Assembly: GCA_013076295.1 (NCBI GenBank)
Contig: RQOL01000519.1
Coordinates: 1,984,001 to 2,048,000, forward strand
DNA length: 64,000 bases
Direction of reading: 5' to 3'
Source: Sanderia malayensis
Lineage: Eukaryota > Cnidaria > Scyphozoa > Semaeostomeae > Pelagiidae
Position 1 is the first letter of the stretch. Every line of letters starts with the position of its first letter. Below, piece after piece: positions 12,578 through 26,101 of the stretch. The notes under the pieces are model-generated. The model was not told the origin of the DNA, searched no databases, and saw only the letters and a list, made by a program, of their open reading frames with translations. Position numbers and translations under genes: made by a program.

Positions 12578-15500
12578 CTGTAGAATCAAGAGAAACCAAA
12601 TTAACAACAGTCCCATTGCGAGGCTTTTTAATTACCTGTGTACAAAATTTGTCGCCACTCTGAAAACTTGCCCTTACCGCTACCCCTCTGAAAAACTTGC
12701 TTCGGAGTAACAATTCAGCTTGTGGAGCACGCCCAGAAGCATTTGAGAAGACTAACCAACAAGAAAAGAACCTGTCTTTACCCTTTAGGTTCCCCTCTCC
12801 CCAAAAAATATTAGTGAACTGGACTTGCAATTAAATAAAGTCTTGGCATAATATAGTGGAATATTACATCGATTCCTTTTATCTTTTATCAAGGTTTGAT
12901 GCATTGGAAGCGGTCGCGAAAAATATTACCTTTCTGTCCGTCAGCATGTTTTCGACATTGAAGTTTCTCATCACCAAATATTTCATGACTGACAAATGGT
13001 GATTCTTAGCTGCAAACGCCAACGGCGTCTTGTTATTCTACAAACGTCACACACAACAAGTTACACCCTTTGCATATTCATGGGAGAAGACGAATAACAT
13101 GCATGGTAGACAGAATTGCGAAGCTGAATGCATTCTGATGCATTATACCTTGTCTTCTAGTGTTGTCTCTGCTCCCATTCTTACCAAGTGCTTCACCACT
13201 TCCACATGACCTGCATCAGCCGCATAATGTAATGCTGACCAGGAATCCTTGTGAAAAAACAACCAAATTGAAATTATTTTGATTACTTACTTTTTTAGAA
13301 TTAAAGAATAAGAGTACGAAACCGAATTAATGTCATACTAATATATTATCTTATGTTAATATTAATGTTATTGTAAAACCTATGTATATTTATTTTGCGA
13401 CCAAATAGGGTAAGCAATGCAACGTAGCGACAGCAGCACACTTAGTACATTATATTACTATTTAATATTATCGGCTGGTATTAAAATCCGAATGCAAAGA
13501 GACTGGTGAATGAAATTTTGACGACTCACATTATCCACGATGTTGATTTCAGCTCCTTGTCCGAGGAGAAGAGTCACTAATTCAAGATGGCCGTGTGCAG
13601 CAGCGAAATGCAAACCAGTGCGGCCTTGGTTGTCTTTTAAATTCAGCTGGTGAGTTGATCTTCCGAGTAGAAGACTGACAACTGAGATGTGTCCGTTCAT
13701 CAGACTGAAGTGAAGCGGAATCATTCCCTACGAGAGATTTATGTTGATTTATGTTAATTCATGCTTTCAAAATACACAATATGGACTCTGTGAAAGATGT
13801 TAAATGTAAGGTTGTTAGTCTTTAGGGGAGATAGCAATATTTGGAATCATTATGAAAATTAGAAGGGTGAGCAACCTTCAAGAATCGTGTAACTTTGGGT
13901 TGAGCAAACAATTGAAGAGGATGGCATGAAGTGTACACCTTTGTGGACCAGATTAGCGATTTTGAAGAGAAAAAGCAAAAGCATTCCTGCAATATTGTCT
14001 TGAAGTGTAGCAATAAAAAATTCTTAGCTATCTCACAACAACGACAATAATCAAGGCCTGACTAAGTACTGCATCACTCTTAGCATAATGTGGTAACTGC
14101 ATATAAGAAATAAGACCATTTTGTGCAACATATTGTCTTGGGACGTAAGACCATTGTTCTCCCCGCTGTTCCTGCCACCAATGCAAGGATGGGGATGTCT
14201 GTTTCTTATATGCAGAAACTTACCATATTGTTATTAGCCAACTTGGTTTTACATTGACAATTAAATTGAAACATATATATATTACCTTTCCTTCTGTAGC
14301 AGCGTCGACTCTGACACCATGCGAGTTGAGCAGTAGCCGGACAATCGCTTCGTGCCCATTTCTGGCAGCCAGATGAAGAGGTGTGAAGCCGTACTGCAAT
14401 GAGAAATACATTAATGAATGAGAAATACATTAATGAATGAGACACCCGGATTTGATGAGATTTTACTCGTTAAAGTAACACGAGACAAGCGGTTTGCACG
14501 GGGGTGATTCATGAACTAAACAAACCTCGACGCCTTCAGCATTTTCTTTGCCTTTTGGACACTGCAAAAGAATAGGAGGAACATGATATTTCTAAACACC
14601 GTTGGAGCCTTCAGGAAGCCTCATAATACCCTGTGGAAGTTGCATGCAAGTTGAGCTGATTGCCGACCGCCGACCCTTAATACCTCAGCAAATCCAAGTA
14701 CACTATGTTAATGAGAACATGCACAGACACAGTCCCTGATGATTGGTTATAACGTCTTCTTGCGCTCACTCGAAAACAAATTGTTTGTAATTAGGTAAAG
14801 AAAACGTTTTACCTCGCTGGGAATGCCTCCAGGTATTTTTTGCAGCATATCCTGGAGGACATCCGCCTGACCATACTCGGCGGCAATGTGGATTGCAGTT
14901 AAACCATTCTAAATTTTAAAAAATAATACACATTTTTAACAGTATTGCATTAAATTTTTTTTCAAAAATAGACTCCTTATGTGATATAATTTTGAATTTA
15001 TTCACATCAATATAGTATCCAGTGATGGATATATCTGTTTTATGTTCTGAGATACCATTCTATACAAGACAACGTTATTATATAAAGCTGCTAGTTGTGA
15101 GGAGAAGTTAGCACATACTAACCTTTGCACTGGTCATCGAAAGAGGGACTTTTCCTTTCAAAGATTCAATCATATTTCTGTGTCCATATTTGGCACACAA
15201 ATGCAAAGGGGTCATTCCCTCCTGAAACAAGAATAGATGAATCCTCACTGCATTTAGATACAATAACATAAAACAACTACATAAAGCTAACTGTGATACA
15301 TTTATTCAATAAAAATTAATATCCAAACCTTATCTTCGTCTTCCAATGAACCACCTTTTTCCATGAGAAACTGCATCAGATCATAATGGCCGCCAGATGC
15401 AGCCAAGTGCATTGGCGTCTCGTAATTTCTCTGTGACATAAAAATACATTGATTTAAATTTCTCACATTGATTAACACAATTTATTGCATTTGTTGTTTT

Positions 15501-18500
15501 TCTTAGAAAATGGAGCAGATATCTAAGGCATATATTTCTCTGAAATATTGGAGGAGTCCCTATTGACTATAGCCATTTAGATAACGAAATATTTGCAACA
15601 TCTTTAGATAAAAACAAAAGTTTAACAAGTAACTCCTGATCGAATCAACCATCGTCTAAACCCTTGATTTTGTCTGTTATATTTATTTAAATGAATGTAA
15701 AGGAAATAATCCTTTGCAATATATACCTTATTCCGTGTGTTGACTGACGTCTTATCGCACTGTACAAGTGCTTTCATTACCTTCAGACTACCATTTGCTG
15801 CTGCGATGTGCGCACATGTGTTACCATCCTGCAAGCAATCACATTTCTCAGAAATATAGTCAACGCAAAGATCTCCAGTAGCATGAAGACGGTGATAGTG
15901 TAAGTGAGTACACAGTAACGTATAGATATAGGCAGTAGATGGAAATTGACAAAGAGGACAACCGACAAGCAAACATGCATTACTCTTTATTTGATTAAAC
16001 AGGTCAGTGGAGCAGCCTTTACAGCCTGATGTGAAAGGTTGCAAAATCAAGTAAAAGCATGAAAATCAAGTAGAAGCATTCAAACGGGCAAAAAGTTGAT
16101 ATTTTAGCTGTTAGATCTTATTTATCCAGCAATTAAATATCACAAAAGGCATATAGCTAATGAAAATAAAAGAGAAACAAGAGAATGAAGAGAAACAAAA
16201 AAAGCAAGGGAGAAGATTAATATGATAAAGGAAAATAATAAAATAAAATGGTTCATAAGAAGAAAACGTAGGAGAGGGCTGAGAAGAAGATAATGAAGAA
16301 ATAAAAAGATGAAAAATACGACAGTGGAAGACTAATTCCGGAGCTTGAATGGGCGAAGATGAGTTCAGATGTTTACCTTGTTAGCTTGGAATATCAACGA
16401 AGGTGAATGGTTGATAAACATTCGTACGACCTGTGGGTGATTGTCCTCCGCAGCTACATGCAATGGTGTGTAGCCATTCTAAAAAGATCAAAAACATTTA
16501 ACTCACAGTTAATTCAAACTTCTTAAGCGACTTAAGCAATGATCCATCACTGAAGTTATACAGTGCATATAATCTTTCGTCTCAAATTAAAAAGGATGAA
16601 ATTAGAGTAACATACTGCGTCTGTAGAATTCGGATCAGCTTTTAGTTCCAGAAGTTTGCCAACCATTTCTAATTGGCCGTTCAATGCTGCCAAGTGAAGG
16701 GGGGTTCTTTTGTTCTATGAAAAATAAGAAACACACCATTATCTCTTGCATATGACAACTCAATGTACTGAGACGATCACTGATGATCACTCAACGCGCT
16801 GAGTCGATCACTGATGCTCATTTAGCTTGCTGAGACAATCACTGGTGATCACTCAGAGTACAACAGTTATATACTGAAACTTTTATCCATGCAGTTTTAT
16901 ATATATTTTTTCGAGCTTACTATGGCCACGACGTCAAGGCTTGCATTGTATTTTCTCACTAGCATATCGACAATATCGCAGTAGCCACTTGCTCCAGCCA
17001 AGTGAGCTGCAGTGAGACCAATCTACAAGTGAAAAAATTACACCATCAGCTAAAGATAAAGTCAACGACGAATAAGAAGACATTGAAACATAAGCCCATG
17101 AAAAACACAATGAAACGTGAATATATTAACAATTCTGGGAAGTAATCAAGCACGTTGTTCAGAGTTTAACTTGAAATTTAAAATATACTTAAATAACTAA
17201 ATAGAGATAGTCTGTCTGATGAATGCACAAGCATGAAACTCGGAGTAACAGAGAGCTAGTTTACTTTCCTGCTTCTATTCTATTATTGTTCTGTACTTCT
17301 GTACATCGAGCACCGTGATGTCAATATAGATATTACGCATATATAGATAAATAACTAAATAAAGTGAAACAAACACCTTTGTTTTTGCATTAACGTATGA
17401 CTTCTTGTTCATTAGCAGCTCCACAACATTTAAATGACCATTTTCTGATGAGACATGCAAAGCAGTTTTTCCAGCCTAAGGAGAATTCGAAAACTCGGTT
17501 GTTTTGCGTAGCATAGCATGATAATGCAAAGTATAACATAGTATAGCATAGCATAGCATGGTATAGCATAGCATAGTGTTGCATGACATAGTGTTGCATG
17601 CATAGTATGACATGACAAGGTAAGGTACTGTGCAACGTAGCATAGCACAGTATAGCTTTGCAAAGCATAAAACAGCAAAGCATAGCATAGTATAAGCTGG
17701 GATACTATCGCATGGCTTCATATACCAAAGCATAACAAGTAAGATATCGTACATCAGTGTAAAATGCCTTCTAAAACAATGCGTTTACCTCGTCAAAGAT
17801 GTCAAGCCTTGCATGATAGTCAATGAGTACTTTCATGATGTCCAAGTGGCCTTCCTTGGCACTTATCAGCAATGGAGACCAACCAGTCTAGGAAGACAAG
17901 AACAAATATCAATCTTAGCAATCAAGTCAACCAAATTCCTCAAGTGGACCATTATGATATAAGCAACGTCTGATAAATTTCATCAAAAAGTTGCTGCTCG
18001 ATATTTTGTGAATAGTCCCGTTCTGTCCAATTAAAAAACAAACAGATCTTCATACCTTGTTTTGATAGTTGACAGCCTTGTTAGCAGCTTCGGCGGTGGT
18101 TGTTCTGAGAAGCAACATCGTCAGCTCAAGATTACCAGAGCGTGAGCAGTAGTGCAGAGCGCTTTCTTTATCCTTATCAAATAGAAACATTGCATAGAAA
18201 CATTGCATGTTAAGCAAAGTAGAGTACATAAGAAGGCCACGCACACGCAGTGCAGCTTAGACAAAACGTTCGTAAAATACTATCTAAAATAGATTTTTAT
18301 TCTCCTCTTATTTCTTGCGTTGTGCTTAATGCAACATATGATAACATGTAAAATTCTCAAAGAAGTTAGTTGGCACGTCAATGTCGAATACGGTGAATTT
18401 CTTTAAAGCAGTAGCTAAATAAGAGTTCGTGTGAAGAAGTTTCGCAAGTCAAGTAAACTTACCGTGTGATTAATAATACTCGTATCAGCACCGTTATCCA

Positions 18501-21500
18501 ACAGCAGTTTTGCCAAGTCCAATGATACTCCAGCTATTTCAGCACTCGGTTGCAGTCTTGCAACGTAATGCAAACATGTTTCTCCGGCCTATATGTCAAA
18601 TAACACAGAAAATTGCAACAATGTTTCAAGCTCAACGAAGAAGGCAATTCTGATGCTATTGTCTGATGCAGAAACTGGTAGCATAATCTAAAAGAGAGTT
18701 GAGTTGAGATGCTGGCAAAAAATTAGTTCCCATTTTTAATGGAGATTCTATGGTAGAAAATTTAGTAAAGTGTCTAACAGAAAGCCCAATAGAAAGTCCA
18801 GGATAGAGAGTTTAACAGAGAGTGCAATAAAAAGTCTAGCAAAACGTCTAATAGAGGGTCCAAGCAAAAAGTTTAATGGAAAGTCTAACAGAGAATGAGT
18901 CTTGCCAGTCGTGAGAAGAATCTAATGAAAACTGTAATAGAATTTAAAAGAGAAAAGTTTAATAGAGACGCTGTTGTGGAGTCGAAGATAATCTAATAAA
19001 AAAATAAAGTAACGAGTCTTGTTAAGAGCTTAGAAAATTTAGTAGAAAATCTAAAGTCAGGTAGAGACAGCAGTAAAGAATTTATTTACTTCGTTTTTGT
19101 CATTAACAGCACGTGTAGTATCTAGCTTTGAGCATTGTGACTTGATGTGGTCTAGAATAGCCAAAGAAATCGCCACATTGCCATTGCGAATCGCAACATG
19201 AAGGGCCATCTCACCATTCTATTAAAGAAAACGATCATACCAATGATCATAAAAAACTATACCAATGAGCATTGGTGACAAGAAAAATTTATTCTTTATA
19301 CCTTGGCTTTCCAGAGGGGATCAGCGTTTTCATCGAGAAGGATTTTGACAAGATCATAATTCTGATGCTCAATTGCAATTTGAAGCGGTGTGACACCTTC
19401 CTGAACAGCAGAAGGAAAGAAGAATAGGCAAATTCAGCAGTGAAAAAATGCTTCATAAAATGGAAAAATGGAAAAATAAATCAAATGAATAAAATTTAAT
19501 ATGGGTGAAAAGGAATCTTGAATTTTGGGTCGTCAAGTTATCTGGATTAAACAAACCCATACCTCTGTCGTGGAGTTGACATTTGCACCACTTTTTAGAA
19601 GCATTTCCGATACGTGTTTGGCAGACTTTTTCAATCTTGCAGAAAGATGCAATGGGGTCTCCTTGTTCTATAAGAAACAACGATTGACCATACGTTGTCA
19701 ATACTTAATATATCCACACATCTCTGCACATAAAAAAACTCTGCAATTCTTATGCATCACATGATAGTGTCAAATCCTTCTTGGGAGACTGAAATAGCTT
19801 TTGGCTCAATAATGTCAGAGTATGGGGGATATTAATTAAATGATTTTTTTAACTCACTGAGCCGCCTCTGCTGCCTACGTCAGCTCCAAAGCCAAGCAGA
19901 ACCTGTACGACCAAGTGCTTGCCATGGCGAACTGCAGTGTGTAAAGGAGTGAAGCAGTCCTATCGTAAAAGACAACAATGATTCCTCAGAGTTGGTAGCT
20001 ATGTTTAAATACGTTATACAGCTAATTCAATAGAGCTGCTCCAATGTATTATCAAGAGGTGAGAGAATAAAAAATGTGTTGAGGCTCTCGAATTGCCCAG
20101 AGTTAAATCAAATGCATATATAATGGAAAGCGAACGCCAAGCAGACATAGAAATTTTCATAACATCAAAGATTTTAACGTAAGTGGATGGTCAACTTAAA
20201 ATGGTTCAACTATTCATTGCTCATATGGCTTTTCAACCAAGGTGCAGCTCTCAGACAATGGGAGGGGGCTTGTTTGATAGGGGGAACACTCCCAGCTAAA
20301 GCTTTCTCTAGCAAACAAAATATAATTATAAGCACTAACAACAACCAACCTTTGTCATGACATTTACAGAAGCACCTTTCATCAACAGACTCTTGACAAC
20401 ACTGACATGGCCCTGCTTGGCTGCTTCGTGCAGGCAAATGGCTCCTTCCTATCAATGAACAATCAAGGCATTTATAAATTGAGAATAGAAACACTGTGCA
20501 ATATAGACCATAGTAAATAGATAGGATGATAGTATTGTGTTGCATAGCTCAGTGCAGTGGAACAAACGGCTGAAGGCACAATAAACATAAAACAACACAG
20601 TGTAATAGAGCAAATACCGTAATGCTTCTATTAACGCCCAGGGCGTTTATTGCTGTTCTTGATATTTTATGGGGCGTCTATTCGAGGGGGCGTTTGAAAG
20701 AAGGGGGCGTTTAATCGAAGCATTACGGTAAGCTATAAATTGAAAAGTTACTCTAACACTGTACCCTGTTTGGCATTTGTAAGGGAACTCCTCTTTTGAC
20801 AAAGAACAATGCAACTTCAGGGTGTCCACATTTCGATGCGAGATGAATCAATGTGCTTCCATCCTAGCAAGAAAAGAGAAATTCTGCATAGAGGGGTCTT
20901 CAATAGCTGAGATAAATCTATAATATCTTATCAGTTGATGTAATTCAAAGATCAGACAAAGCTTTTCAGTGTTATTCGTTCACTAATCTATATCTCTAAA
21001 AACTATCTAATTCTCTAACGCACATGTTCTGAATTATTAATACCAAAGGGCATAAATTATGTTATTTATTCTTGGACATCATAAAATCTTCAACAGAACA
21101 GAAGTTGCATAAATTCTTTAGTGTATGTGTGTAATTATGTATCATGGAGGAGGAAGGTGGCATTGAAGGAGTCAATGGTACTAACTTCAATCAAATAATT
21201 ATTCAATGAAAATTTAATGATGACGCACCTTGGATCTTTGGTTTACATCTGCTTTGAATTTATCAATAAGGATTTCAATGATGGTGCTGTGGCCACCTTC
21301 AGTGCACACGTGGAGCGGTGTTCTGTTGAGCTAGAAATAGAAGCATGTCCGCGAATAGTCATTCCATAACAAATGCTCGAATTTATTACCTCCGGCTCTT
21401 ACTCGGGCTGCAATGATTTTCATTAATGCTTAATGGAATGTTTAGGGGGTTGAGGCTTGAGATATTCATACCTTATCGTGGACATTTGGATTTGCTTTGA

Positions 21501-24382
21501 CGCTGTGCAGATACTTGACAGTAGCCTCATCCGAAACGGAGCATGCAATGTGCAATATTGTCTGTCCTTCGTTCTGGAATGCAATCAAGTACAATAATAA
21601 CCCGCATATAAGAACCCAAAACTTTTGCATCCAGCCTATTGTTGAAACGCAGTGAGTTCTTGTTTCTGCTATTGCGTTGAACAGAAGTATCAGCCTGGAA
21701 ATTAGCATGGCTAATAATAAACATGCGCGTTTTTGCCTTATATCGAATGCGTCAAAGAGTGGGCTTATCAAAATATTTCTCAGAAGAAAAGAAAAAAGTA
21801 ATAAAGAGGAATCAGAAAAAGTAAAATCAAGTGCAATTAATTGCAATCAATTTCAATAAAGTGCAATCAATCGCAATCAAGTGCAATCAAGGAAAAGCAG
21901 ATGATTACTAAGCTTACGTTTCGTTCCTCTACGTTAGCACCGTTCTCCACCAATATGCGAATGATGTCAACGTCTTTATATCTAGCAGCAACATGAAGTG
22001 GAGTGTCTCGATATTCCTTTGGAAAACGAAATGCAACGAATAATGAACAACGAAACACAATTAAAGCCATATATAACTTCGCTGTATGTTAACATAAACA
22101 GAGGCGTAGGAGCGTAATAAAAGGAAGGGGAATGCCACAACAAACATTGCATGACACCTGACATATTCAATCTCAAGAAATGCAATTTTTTATCTATAAA
22201 GAGGGGGAATTTCATGTTTTCGCAAAAAGTGTGGGGGCACGTGCCGACTTAGGTCTCCCTTGCTTTAACGCCATTGAGCATAAACAAATATGTCGATTTT
22301 GGCGAGGGTGTGGTTGCAAGCAAAGTCATTTTACATTTCAAAGCGAACACCATTACCTTGTCGGTTGCTTTTATTTGTTCTTCCACATGACTTTGCAGTA
22401 ATTCCTTGACGAGCAATGAATTGCGGGTTGTCGAGGCAATGTGCAGGGGACAATATCCAGTCTAGAATAACATCAGTCAGTCAGATACAATCTGAGAAGT
22501 AATGCAACATGCAACTGACAATCCAAGAGCATTAAAAGAGCAATGAAGACAATATAAAGGATGAGAACAACGATACAAATTACAAAAACAATACATCTCT
22601 ATGAAACTCACATTATCCGGCACCAATTTAGCCTCTTTGCCCATCACCTTGAGCAAAGCTTTGACTATTTCAATTGCACCGCTGCTTCTTGCGCATGCCT
22701 GATGCAGACAGCTTCTGTCATTGTCCTTTTGAACAGAGAATAAAGTGACGTTGTTTTATAAACACTCGATGCAAAAAAATGTATTGCCAACAGAGAATAT
22801 CAAATTCGAGGTAAAGGAGCTTCACCTCCTGAAAATACATTGCAAAGTAAGTAACTCGAATAGACTTTTAAGAAAGAGGGGGGAGATGAGTGTAACATGA
22901 TCATATTTTCGTGTTTTGTCAAACTCGTTATCATGTGGCCTCGTATCTGTGTAATTATCTGTATTATCTCAATCAGTGTCAATGAATGATTGCGTTGCGT
23001 AGTATAAATAGTGTTGTCGATTGTAAATGATTTCATATTCTTACTGGATTCGAGTCATAATCATCATAATATCACAAGCATCGTCTCTCTCGACTTGATC
23101 TTCAATACTTAATAGCATAGCTCTATTAACATTACAAGAGAGGCTACACTACACCTACCCCAGCCGTCACATTAGGGTCAGCTTTTGCAGCAAGAAGTGC
23201 CTTTACGACGTTTTCCGAGGCAGTACTAGCAGCATAATACAGTGCAGACTTGCCATCCTTTATAATGAAGTAAATAAATGATAGTTATAACACTTGGCCG
23301 GTTAGTTTGATAAGAACATAGTAATAAAAAATAGCTTCAAAAATACTACGCTTGCTTGATAAACTCAACTTTTCATAAAAATTTAGCTTCAGATGATTTG
23401 ACAACATACTTAGGCACAATCATAACAAAACGTTTTTAAATAAAATGCTAATTCGTAAAAATCCGTGTTGAATAAAAATTCCACATGGTAATGTCGAAAG
23501 ATGCACATATTGCCCCTAGAATTACAGCAGATTGCATAGCTACAAATGATTGATATAATTATTGCCTGGGGTAAAATCAAATTGTCTTACCTTATCCAAG
23601 TCATTGACTGGATTTCCTAGCTCCAGCAGTTTTTCAACGATGCCGAATTTGTTATCGCGACATGCCAGCATCAAAGGCGTAAGTCCATTTTCCTAAGATG
23701 AAACATAAAATGACTATAAATATACATTCAATTCTCAACATTCAGCAACCCCCCTCCCCCCAATCTGTACGTTTAACATATTTCCCTGTACAGTGTACAT
23801 TGGTCTACATTTCTGTTCTTTCATGGTGGCTAGAATTATTAGCTGGAGCTGCAGCTACGTAATGATAAACTATACGATTCCACATGACTTGGAGTGTTCA
23901 TGGACGCCAGAAGCGCTTTTAAGTGGCGGGATCAGCTATTCAGAAGACATCACACGACACGACACGACACAAAATTTTCTAGCATGTCATCGATGTGATA
24001 AAAGAATTGTAAAAGCCAAAATAACGTTCTATTTATCTTTCCCTTCCACCCTCATAGTCATAAAAAATCTCTGTACCAATAGCAACTCTGGATCAAAGTG
24101 TAACTCGACTTTGTCACCATCACGAAGGAGTTTTTCAAGCAGGGTATCAAGGGCTGTCCAATTGCCCTGCTTTGCAAACCACACTATTCTAGCATGCTGA
24201 GATGCTTGGATTCCTTCACCCCCAACATTGCCCCGTTCATCTTCTGAGAATGATGATGTCTCGTCAAACTGTCTTGATCTTGGCCTTCCTCCGTAAGAAC
24301 TGCCGCTTCGCTTGGGTCTTGATATATTCGTAAAGTATTCGTTTGGACACACGGACAGCGACTGTTTCTTGTTGGCAGTCAT
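10931..24382 (-). CDS. TRPN1: TRPN (NOMPC-type) mechanosensory ion channel
   Basis: 31 exons, all junctions phase 0, giving 1666 aa. First exon 24077-24382 (102 codons) carries the conserved pre-ankyrin segment (ARIVWFAKQGNWTALDTLL). Then 23591-23692, 23159-23257, 22612-22725, 22357-22461, 21918-22016, 21472-21573, 21229-21330, 20765-20863, 20350-20448, 19858-19959, 19563-19667, 19302-19400, 19090-19218, 18463-18588, 18056-18172, 17789-17887, 17377-17475, 16921-17022, 16616-16714, 16377-16478, 15727-15828, 15329-15430, 15123-15221, 14813-14908, 14526-14561, 14286-14393, 13530-13727, 13149-13247 and 12930-13037, encoding 29 ankyrin repeats, and 10931-12577, the channel. The count of 29 matches Drosophila NOMPC, where the array is the gating spring tethered to microtubules. 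The TRP box SDIEWKFGRAKMIRNM is present. Family assignment is firm; mechanical gating in this organism is inferred. Confidence 0.95.
16756..16859. repeat. Three-copy minisatellite in TRPN intron
   Basis: About three ~32-bp copies built around ctgagacgatcactgatgat. Intronic. Confidence 0.7.
17190..17361. repeat. SINE-like insertion in TRPN intron
   Basis: A 14-bp direct repeat, taaataactaaata, at 17190-17203 and 17348-17361 brackets 144 bp. The insert carries agtctgtctgatga, caagcatgaaact and acagaga in the same order as the eIF2-alpha intron copy at 8.7 kb. A long target-site duplication plus a second related copy supports a retroposed family. Confidence 0.6.
17510..17700. repeat. Degenerate pentanucleotide repeat (atagc)n
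   Basis: Runs of tagcatagcat with interruptions, in a TRPN intron. Overlapping long frames rich in Cys, Leu and Met on the - strand are artefacts of it. Confidence 0.8.
18757..18980. repeat. Degenerate ~20-bp tandem repeat in TRPN intron
   Basis: Repeated aatagaaagtctaacagaga-like units with many substitutions. Confidence 0.6.
20615..20730. repeat. MITE with TIR ccgtaatgcttc, TA target site
   Basis: CCGTAATGCTTCTATTAACG at 20617 is inverted at the other end, ending at 20728, and is flanked by TA on both sides (20615-20616, 20729-20730). The 112-bp element sits in a TRPN intron. Related ends occur near 30.65 kb and 54.71 kb. TA duplication suggests a Tc1/mariner-type mobiliser. Confidence 0.7.
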
Positions 24383-26101
24383 TGCTTACTCGTGTGAACA
24401 ATCATGAATTGATTTCTGCTTGATCAACCATCCAGTTTGCGAACCAGTGACATGAAACTGACTTGTATTTGTGCAGAAACCTTCTTGTCACAGCGAAGTA
24501 AATCCGGGGAATGTTTCTAATGCGTTAATTCCAATTAGCAAAAGGTAATCATTTATTATTAGCATTCGTTGCTCGGTTGAAAAACTGCTCAGAAACAATG
24601 TCAGTTGAATCCAACTGCAATTTGATACCCAACGTTGTATACATATTTATAGAGCAAACATTGGCAGTGCTATTAACACATGCAAAATTGGAACATACGT
24701 AAATTTGAACGATACTGCTAATGGTATAACACATCTTGGCAAAACTTCAAAGAAAGCATGCTGCACTAAAAGCCACGTCTTAAATCAATGAAGTTTGCTT
24801 CATAGTGCCAGGCAACATACATTAGAGATCTAAAATATAACTAGCAGGCAATCAAAAGCTATAGAGGAAAGCCATACTTTTATCGGTCTTAATTGTTGCC
24901 AATACAAAGCTGAACAATTCTGAGATCAAGAAACGTGCAGCTTGTACGAGGATTTCTAAAGAGCAACAGATCACAGTTAAGCCGTCATTGCTAGATCTCT
25001 CCACGAGCTACTTCCAGTATGTAAGGCACAGAGACCAATAGCAAAGCACTTTCTTAATCACGAACTATGAAAACAAACTGCATGACGTCACGCAAAAACT
25101 GTGCGCAGTTCTAAAGCATGATTGTGCTTTGTTTAATTAATCATAACTATTCAGTTCATACTTTTAATAATCAGACATCCAACATTGACTATTGTTGCAA
25201 GTCAATGCCTCGATATGTCAAAAATTTAACTTTCGTTCCTCATTTTTGTTACCTCCCTTGACTTTTCGTGCAAGCATTCTTCGTGTTTGATATCTCAAAG
25301 CTTAATTAGCTCGAACAACGTCTTTTGATGTTTTTATCCCCCCCCCCTCGAAGCTTCATACATCAATATTGAAACTACATCGGTCTTCAAATCCGTTAAA
25401 GCCATTTTCAAGTCAAATTTCAAGCATGATCTCAAAAACCAAAGAATGCAATATATTTTATCATTAGAAATGTTTTTCCACCTTCAATAACGTTGCTGGA
25501 GAAATTGCTTTTGAATGAGCACATACTTAAGAAGTCCTTATGCAACAGAATACAACACCCGCTAAAGCGTTAAGAACTAACACATGTTTTGCCATGGCTG
25601 AGTCAATATATAACTGTCAACTGTGAATAAAAAACATAAACTCCACAAATGAAGGGTTACCTATCCCCCTCCCCAACCTATCTTATGTTTTGGGCATACT
25701 TGGCATCAGGTTGATAACGGGCCTAACTCAAAGTGTCTAAAACACAATTGCAAAACAATCCCTGAGCAAGTGACTTGTGACAAATTCCCTTTGTGATGTC
25801 TTGAGCATGCTCCTCTTCCTCCCCCGGTTCCGACTTACTTATTGCGCATAATTTCAGGTTTGAACCTTGATAGCAGAAAAGCTCGAAAACTCAAACTAAT
25901 TTCTAATTTTTCCTGGCATTCATCGCAGCAATAATAATTGCAAATCACAAAGCAACTCGAACTACATTCAAGACAACTGAATCATTATAAGATCTGTCTG
26001 TGAGAGGCGTACGATCATTCGTCTCGACGCAACCCGATTGAAATGACAAGACTCGATGCAGAAATCAAAACACCCAAAACTTGCACGTTAGTACTACATA
26101 C
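24383..26101. other. TRPN proximal promoter / intron region
   Basis: Lies between the two alternative TRPN first exons. No coding signal apart from splice-proximal sequence. It should contain the 5' UTR and promoter of the proximal isoform. Confidence 0.5.
25083..25090. promoter_or_regulatory. CRE octamer upstream of TRPN proximal first exon
   Basis: TGACGTCA, about 700 bp upstream of the ATG of the 24.1-kb first exon. Candidate CREB/ATF site by sequence only. Confidence 0.3.

Larger units (their letters stand above)
12930..23692 (-). other. TRPN1: Ankyrin-repeat exon array (29 repeats)
   Basis: Exons 2-25, 27, 29 and 30 each encode one ankyrin repeat of 32-43 residues, starting at the xGxTPLH turn and ending at the loop (often ...DK). 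Exon 28 (13530-13727, 66 codons) encodes two repeats, presumably by intron loss. A 12-codon mini-exon (14526-14561, CPKGKENAEGVE) sits between repeats 24 and 25. The repeats of 43, 42 and 39 residues (19090-19218, 18463-18588, 18056-18172) are longer than the rest. All introns are phase 0. Confidence 0.92.

Noticed and set aside
17390..17754. Several overlapping Cys/Leu/Met-rich frames on -
   Set aside because: Artefacts of the degenerate atagc pentanucleotide repeat; they overlap a real TRPN exon in another frame.
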